Positions 59,648-64,000 of a stretch of DNA of 64,000 bases are shown here, piece after piece. Each line of letters starts with the position of its first letter. Position 1 is the stretch's first letter. Source of the DNA: Gaiellales bacterium (GTDB taxonomy: Bacteria > Actinomycetota > Thermoleophilia > Gaiellales > JAICJC01); NCBI GenBank assembly GCA_036403155.1, contig DASWRM010000079.1, positions 62,001-126,000 on the forward strand, written 5' to 3'. Made by a program: the position numbers and the translations under genes. The notes under the pieces are model-generated. The model was not told the DNA's origin, did no database searches, and saw only the letters and a list, made by a program, of their open reading frames with translations.

Positions 59648-61231
59648 GTGAGCGGTAGCGTTCTGCAGGAGCTGGCGGGTCCGCTGGAGGCGGCCGTCGC
59701 GGCGGTGGGCGGGAACGGTGAGCCCGTGCGGCTCGACCGGCCGGCCGACGTTGCCCATGGAGACTACGCAAGCGCGGTGGCGCTGTCGCTGGCGAAGCCG
59801 CTGAGGTCGCCGCCCAGGCAGATCGCGGAGCGGATCGTCGAGGGCATCGACTCCCCGTGGATCAGCTCCGCCGAGATCGCCGGGCCCGGCTTCATCAACC
59901 TCCGGCTCCAGCCCGGCTGGTACGGGCACGTGGTCGAGCGCGTGCTCGAGGAGGGTGGGCGCTTCGGCGCTGGTGCGACGGCCGCACCGCGGGCGATCCA
60001 GGTCGAGTACGTGAGCGCCAACCCGGTCGGCCCGCTGACGGTGGGCAGCGCGCGGAACGCCGCGTATGGCGACTCCCTCGCTCGCCTGTTCGAGTTCGCC
60101 GGCCACAGGGTCAGCCGCGAGTACTACTTCAACGACGCCGGACGGCAGGTGGAGCTGTTCGGGGCGTCGCTGCGTGCCCGCGCGCTCGGCGAGGAGGCGC
60201 CGGACGACGGCTACCAGGGCGAGTACATCGGCGAGCTTGCGGCGCGCCTGGGGCTGCCGCATGACGCGCCGGTGGAGGAGTGGACGCGCGCGGGTACCGA
60301 GGCGATGATGGCGGAGATCCGCAGCACGCTGGACCGCTTCCGCGCCTCGTTCGACACCTGGTTCCTCGAGCGGTCGCTGTACGAGGATGGCTCCGTCGAC
60401 CGCGCGATCGAGCGGCTCCGCGAGGGCGGCTACACCTACGAGGAGGACGGCGCGCTGTGGATCAGGTCGTCGCAGCTCGGCGACGACAAGGACCGCGTCG
60501 TCGTGCGGTCGAATGGGCGCCCGGCCTACATCGCCGGCGACCTCGCGTACATCGTCTCGAAGCTGGAGCGCGGGATCGATGTTGCGGTGTACGTGCTCGG
60601 CGCCGACCACCACGGCTACGTGGGCCGGCTGAAGGCGTCCGCGCGCGCCCTCGGGTACGACCCCGACCGCATCGACGTCCAGATCTACCAGCTCGTGAAC
60701 CTCAAGGGCGGCAAGATGTCGAAACGGGCCGGGCACCTGGTCACACTGGACGACCTGATCGATGCCGTCGGGGTGGACGCGGCGCGGTTCGTGCTGGTGC
60801 AGCGGTCGCACGATCAGACGATCGAGCTCGACCTCGACCTGCTCGTCCAGCAGAACGCGGAGAATCCCGTCTACTACTGCCAGTACGCCCACGCGCGGAT
60901 CGCGGCCATCCTGCGCAACGCCGAGCGTCGTGCGAGCGACGCGCGGCCGGCGGCATCGTGGGAGCCGGAGCCGCCGGAGGTAGAGCTGGTGAAGTCGCTG
61001 GCTGGGTTCCCGGACCTCGTGGCGCAGGCGGCCGACCTCCGCGGACCGCACCGGGTCGTCTCATTCGCGCAGGACACGGCCAAGGAGTTCCACCAGTTCT
61101 ACAACCAGTGCCGCGTGATCGGTGCGCCGGAAGATGTGCAGCGCAGCCGGCTGGCGCTCTGCCGGGCGACCAAGCAGGTGCTTGCGACGGCGCTTGGACT
61201 CGTCGGCGTGGAGGCCCCCGAGCAGATGTAG
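59648..61231 (+). CDS. argS: Arginyl-tRNA synthetase
   Basis: The 527-residue product has the N-terminal additional domain, the catalytic core VEYVSANPVGPLTVGSARNAAYGDSLARLFEFAGHRVSREYYFNDAGRQVELF and GGKMSKRAGHLVTLDDLID (KMSKS-type loop). The C-terminal DALR anticodon domain begins YYCQYAHARIAAILRNAERR. The class I HIGH motif is Thr131-Val-Gly-Ser134, lacking both histidines. The GTG at 59648 follows TACGAT by six bases (leaderless), which fixes the start. Confidence 0.95.
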   Translation: MSGSVLQELAGPLEAAVAAVGGNGEPVRLDRPADVAHGDYASAVALSLAKPLRSPPRQIAERIVEGIDSPWISSAEIAGPGFINLRLQPGWYGHVVERVLEEGGRFGAGATAAPRAIQVEYVSANPVGPLTVGSARNAAYGDSLARLFEFAGHRVSREYYFNDAGRQVELFGASLRARALGEEAPDDGYQGEYIGELAARLGLPHDAPVEEWTRAGTEAMMAEIRSTLDRFRASFDTWFLERSLYEDGSVDRAIERLREGGYTYEEDGALWIRSSQLGDDKDRVVVRSNGRPAYIAGDLAYIVSKLERGIDVAVYVLGADHHGYVGRLKASARALGYDPDRIDVQIYQLVNLKGGKMSKRAGHLVTLDDLIDAVGVDAARFVLVQRSHDQTIELDLDLLVQQNAENPVYYCQYAHARIAAILRNAERRASDARPAASWEPEPPEVELVKSLAGFPDLVAQAADLRGPHRVVSFAQDTAKEFHQFYNQCRVIGAPEDVQRSRLALCRATKQVLATALGLVGVEAPEQM

Positions 61232-61262
61232 CGCGGGTGCCACTCGCTGCTACGCTGGCCGC

Positions 61263-61592
61263 ATGAGCGTTCCAGAAGCACCGGCCGTCTATGAGGTCGA
61301 CGAGCTCTCCGAGCTGCTTTCCGGTGATGCCGCCGACACGAACGACGGCGACTGGTATGCGATCCACACGGATCCCTGGCCATGCCCCGCGTGCGGAGAG
61401 GTGTTCGACTACATCACCGCGTGCCACCACGTCGTCGTCACCCCGGAGCGCGACGACCTGATCGACCATGCCGCCCGGGCGGCGCAGGTCGGCAGGAACC
61501 CCAAGATCGTGCGCTACGACGACTCGCTGCCGACCATCACCCTCTGGCAGTGGCGCGCGCTCGGGCGCCCCGTGCACGGCGTCAAGAGCTGA
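61263..61592 (+). CDS. Hypothetical protein with a CPxC/CHH motif, 109 aa
   Basis: The 109-residue product is acidic at the N-terminus and holds PWPCPACGEVFDYITACHHVVVTPERDD, a Cys- and His-rich cluster that could bind zinc, followed by TLWQWRALGRPVHGV. No family was recognised. The ATG follows TACGCT by six bases, a leaderless start, so it has its own promoter 31 bases after argS. Confidence 0.75.
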   Translation: MSVPEAPAVYEVDELSELLSGDAADTNDGDWYAIHTDPWPCPACGEVFDYITACHHVVVTPERDDLIDHAARAAQVGRNPKIVRYDDSLPTITLWQWRALGRPVHGVKS

Positions 61593-61605
61593 TTCGGTCG
61601 CGGCC

Positions 61606-62151
61606 GTGGTGCCCCGCCGCCAGCTCGGGATCGCTCTGATCTCGGTGGTGGCGGCGCTGGTCGTCCTGGTCGCGGTCGGCACTGCGCCGGCAGTCGACGG
61701 AGGCCGCGATCGTCCCCGTGTGCCGTTCGCCGTAGCGATCGGGCGGACGGAGCAGGGATTGCCGGTCACCCGCTACGCGAGCTGGGCGAACGCCAACGAC
61801 CGGTTCGCCGCCGCGGCCCGTGCCTTCGGCACGACGCTGGGCGGCTGCCGCATGCGCCTGGGCAGCTTTCATGCGTGTGCGCGGGCCGCGGCGGCCACGT
61901 TGGCCTACGAGGGGCACAATGCCGCCGGCGTGGCGGCGGCGTTCGACCGGCAGCCGGGACCCTGCGGCTCCGCGTTGCGCGGCTACAGGCTCCTGCTCGG
62001 CGACTACATGGCGAGCGCGCAGGCCTTCGCCGACCTGCCGCACGGGCATCCGATGAGCGCGATCGGCCGCATGCAACGCGCGCTTGCGCGCGAGCACGAG
62101 TCGTACGCGACCGCGGCACTGCGCGTTCGCGGCGCATGCCGCCCGGGCTGA
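61606..62151 (+). CDS. Hypothetical exported protein, 181 aa
   Basis: The product has an N-terminal hydrophobic helix (QLGIALISVVAALVVLVAVG) after a short basic stretch, so it is exported or membrane-anchored. Four cysteines (GGCRMRLGSFHACARA, GPCGSAL, RGACRPG) could form two disulfides. The rest is Ala-rich and helical. No family was recognised. I start at the GTG at 61606, 13 bases after the previous stop; the next codon is also GTG. Confidence 0.65.
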   Translation: MVPRRQLGIALISVVAALVVLVAVGTAPAVDGGRDRPRVPFAVAIGRTEQGLPVTRYASWANANDRFAAAARAFGTTLGGCRMRLGSFHACARAAAATLAYEGHNAAGVAAAFDRQPGPCGSALRGYRLLLGDYMASAQAFADLPHGHPMSAIGRMQRALAREHESYATAALRVRGACRPG

Positions 62152-62223
62152 GGTCCGTTTCCGGCTGTCGTGACGGGGGGAAGGAGCCTCCAGACCGTCG
62201 TCGAACTGGCCGATGGTTCCGAC

Positions 62224-62661
62224 ATGATCGAGCACACCGCCCACATCGACATGGACGCAGCCCCTGCCGACGTATACGCGGTGGCGGGAGCGCTCGACTG
62301 GTTCGGGCCGGACATCACCGTCGAGCGGCTATCCGGCGGCGAGGGCCTCGGCGGCACCTACGAGGTGCGCACGAGCGCGGTCGGCACGCGGTTCGCGTTC
62401 GTCGTGGTGGTCGACGCGGCCGACGAGCCGCGACGGCTCGGATTCAGCACGGTCGGGTCGAAGGAGTGCAGCTTCGAGGGCGAGTACGTGATCGAGCCGC
62501 GGACGCGCGGGTGCCATGTCAGCCTCCACGTCAGGGCGAAGCCGCACGGGCGCTTCCGCCTGATGAAGCCGGTGCTGGCGCCGGTGATGCATCACGCGAT
62601 GCACGACACGCTCGAGCGCCTTCGCGCTCGCGTCGAAGCGCGCCCTGCCCGCGCCGCCTAG
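62224..62661 (+). CDS. SRPBCC family protein
   Basis: From the ATG at 62224 the 145-residue product reads IEHTAHIDMDAAPADVYAVAGALDWFGPDITVERLSGGEGLGGTYEVRTS, the START-like polyketide-cyclase pattern, and ends with a long helix (PVLAPVMHHAMHDTLERLRARVEARPARAA). It would bind a hydrophobic ligand. A GTG at 62170 is in frame but adds residues outside the usual family start. Confidence 0.82.
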   Translation: MIEHTAHIDMDAAPADVYAVAGALDWFGPDITVERLSGGEGLGGTYEVRTSAVGTRFAFVVVVDAADEPRRLGFSTVGSKECSFEGEYVIEPRTRGCHVSLHVRAKPHGRFRLMKPVLAPVMHHAMHDTLERLRARVEARPARAA

Positions 62662-63159
62662 CGGTTCGATCGTTACAGCCGCCGCGCCCCGCGCGTCACA
62701 CCGGCGTGACGCTGCAACCCGTCACAGATCCGTCACGCGCCGGTCACACCCCGAGGTCGGGGCTTTGACTCCAATAATTGGCGACCGCCGACGGTCATCC
62801 GAACCAGGCGGTGCACCTGTCACAGACCCGTCACAGGCGCGTGTCACCCACCCGTCGGGGCTTTGACCCCGTCACGGGGGACGGCGCACGTCTGTCACCC
62901 TCTCGTGACACACATCGTCGTCACGGACGTGTCACGGGCAACGTGACGCATCCGTGCGGGGGTGACGCCGGCGACATCCCCCGCGGCGGACCTTGACACA
63001 TTTCGCACTTCCCGGCTACTACTCCGGCCGGGTCGAACGGCGAAAGGGGGGAGCGCCTCGAGGAACCAGCCCTGTTGTGCTGTGGGGATGCCCGGCGAGA
63101 CCGTGCGTCGAGCCGGCCGTCGTCGTCACGTAATCGTCTGACGAGGAGGGAAGCACGCC
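62662..63159 (+). promoter_or_regulatory. Repeat-rich regulatory region and leader of the secreted-protein gene
   Basis: No gene is seen in these 498 bases. GTCAC occurs at 62695, 62721, 62732, 62743, 62819, 62830, 62843, 62871, 62894, 62920 and 62931, and GTGAC at 62706, 62905, 62943 and 62962. Several runs are spaced exactly 11 bases apart. The 14-mer GTCGGGGCTTTGAC occurs twice (62756 and 62854). A promoter TTGACA (62993-62998) with TACTAC (63017-63022) follows, then a leader of roughly 130 bases. The layout suggests a regulator binding direct repeats on one helix face. Confidence 0.75.
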
Positions 63160-64000
63160 GTGAGAGCTGTGCGAACGATCAGGTACGTCGCCGTTGCGGC
63201 GGCCTGTGCGATCGTGGCCGGAGGTGCGGTGGGGTCGGCGTCGGCCGCCTCCCACGCGCACGGCGCCGCGAAGATCGGCCGGGCCACCATGCCGGCCGCG
63301 CACTGGTGTAACACCAACGGGGTGACGTGCACCGAGCCGTACCAGAACTGGGAGGACTTCTCCGCCTACAGCGCGCTGCGCAGGCAGGGAGTCAACCTCC
63401 AGGAGTACATCGGGCACGACGAGCCCCTGATGGAGTTCTATTCGAACCGTCCCGGGTCGGGCAACGACACCACCTACGTCGTCACCCTGCCGAAGGACCC
63501 GCCCGTCAAGCCGCAGCAGGACGGAAGCGGCGGCACCTGGAACTTCCAGCTGCGCCCCGCATTTTGGATGGGCATGAACGTGTGCGACGACCAGTCGGCG
63601 CCGAACCCTCACTACGCGGGCGCGCCGTATCCCACCAACCGCTGCAAGCCCGACAGCGACCAGAACATCTTCACCAGCCAGCGCGCGTCCAGCCCGAGGT
63701 ACATCGGCAAGGCACCGGGCGGAGCGTTCCTCGAGCTGCAGTTCTACCCGCCGGGCTGGGTGAAGTGGCCGGTCGGCAACAGCTGCGATGCCACCCGCTG
63801 GTGCTCGGCACTGAACATCGACTCGTTCAACCAGAACGAGAACACCGGTCAGTTCAACAACAACGACTGCCTGAACACCGTCGGGCCCGAGCCGGTCAAC
63901 TTCGCCTTCCTGACGAAGAACGGCCACTCGACGGAGCCGGCGAACCCGCTGGAGGCGACCGGCACCATCTCACCGTCGCGCGACTTCTTCATGCGCGGCG
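63160..64000 (+). CDS. Secreted protein of unknown function (3' truncated by the window edge)
   Basis: The frame opens at a GTG at 63160 with GAGGAGGG nine bases upstream and stays open to base 64000, giving at least 280 residues. It starts with a signal peptide (RTIRYVAVAAACAIVAGGAVGSASA, cleavage likely after ASA). It continues through a mature domain rich in Asn, Pro, Trp and Cys (AHWCNTNGVTCTEPYQNWEDF, WMGMNVCDDQSAPNPHYAG, NSCDATRWCSALNIDSFNQNENTGQFNNNDC), with about eight cysteines suggesting disulfides. I do not recognise the family. Its elaborate upstream region suggests strong conditional control. Confidence 0.85.
   Translation, partial: MRAVRTIRYVAVAAACAIVAGGAVGSASAASHAHGAAKIGRATMPAAHWCNTNGVTCTEPYQNWEDFSAYSALRRQGVNLQEYIGHDEPLMEFYSNRPGSGNDTTYVVTLPKDPPVKPQQDGSGGTWNFQLRPAFWMGMNVCDDQSAPNPHYAGAPYPTNRCKPDSDQNIFTSQRASSPRYIGKAPGGAFLELQFYPPGWVKWPVGNSCDATRWCSALNIDSFNQNENTGQFNNNDCLNTVGPEPVNFAFLTKNGHSTEPANPLEATGTISPSRDFFMRG

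Overview
The window is GC-rich throughout (about 70% by eye), packed with genes on both strands, and carries WhiA, YvcK, HemQ, a LuxR-type ATPase regulator and many genes that lack a Shine-Dalgarno sequence. This points to an Actinomycetota chromosome. A deep-branching class such as Thermoleophilia is my inference and was not tested. No transposase, integrase, phage gene or CRISPR array was seen.

Layout. 1-13.5 kb: the end of an FMN hydroxy-acid oxidase, a proline-racemase-family dehydratase behind a duplicated hairpin element, an RDD protein, a prolyl aminopeptidase, the tmRNA gene, two flavin oxidoreductases (one fused to a cyclic-nucleotide-binding domain), a LuxR/ATPase regulator, two TolB-like beta-propeller proteins and OsmC. 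13.5-18.7 kb: VOC protein, DUF2630, a secreted sialidase-fold protein, two unknowns and an iron alcohol dehydrogenase. 18.7-37.9 kb: a large catabolic region. It holds a ten-gene minus-strand operon (FAH hydrolase, extradiol dioxygenase, HpaB-type monooxygenase, small ABM-like protein, acetoacetate-decarboxylase-family protein, SDR, HpaE-like aldehyde dehydrogenase, P450, glutamine-synthetase-like ligase, Rieske ferredoxin). Divergent from it is a CMD-FAH pair. Beyond these lie an amidohydrolase, a GntR regulator, two APC permeases, a PuuD-like glutamyl hydrolase, a class III aminotransferase and a MarR regulator. 38-49.5 kb: tRNA-Leu(CAG), a CoA transferase, Bcp, membrane proteins, HemQ, a three-gene TadE/TadG-like operon whose last product carries an NlpC/P60 peptidase, and uvrC. 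49.5-57.3 kb: yvcK, whiA and a glycolytic operon (gap-pgk-tpiA-gpmI), then an ECF sigma factor. 57.3-64 kb: phosphoesterase, M48 protease, DUF3467, argS, small proteins, an SRPBCC protein and a repeat-rich promoter region before a truncated secreted-protein gene.

How the genes may work together. The 18.7-37.3 kb region combines parts of homoprotocatechuate (Hpa) meta-cleavage with parts of the gamma-glutamylation (Puu or aniline TdnQ/TdnT type) route. I infer catabolism of an amine-bearing aromatic compound: gamma-glutamylation, hydroxylation, extradiol cleavage, semialdehyde oxidation and FAH-family steps. A near-identical operator motif sits on the predicted -10 elements of the hydrolase operon, the GntR gene and the permease, which suggests that GntR coordinates them.

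Other signals: at least 15 gene starts lie 6-8 bases after a TANNNT -10 hexamer with no Shine-Dalgarno, so leaderless mRNAs are probably common. Within operons, neighbouring genes repeatedly overlap by four bases (ATGA, GTGA, TTGA and apparently CTGA). The 62.7-63.0 kb region carries 15 GTCAC/GTGAC boxes, several at 11-base spacing.
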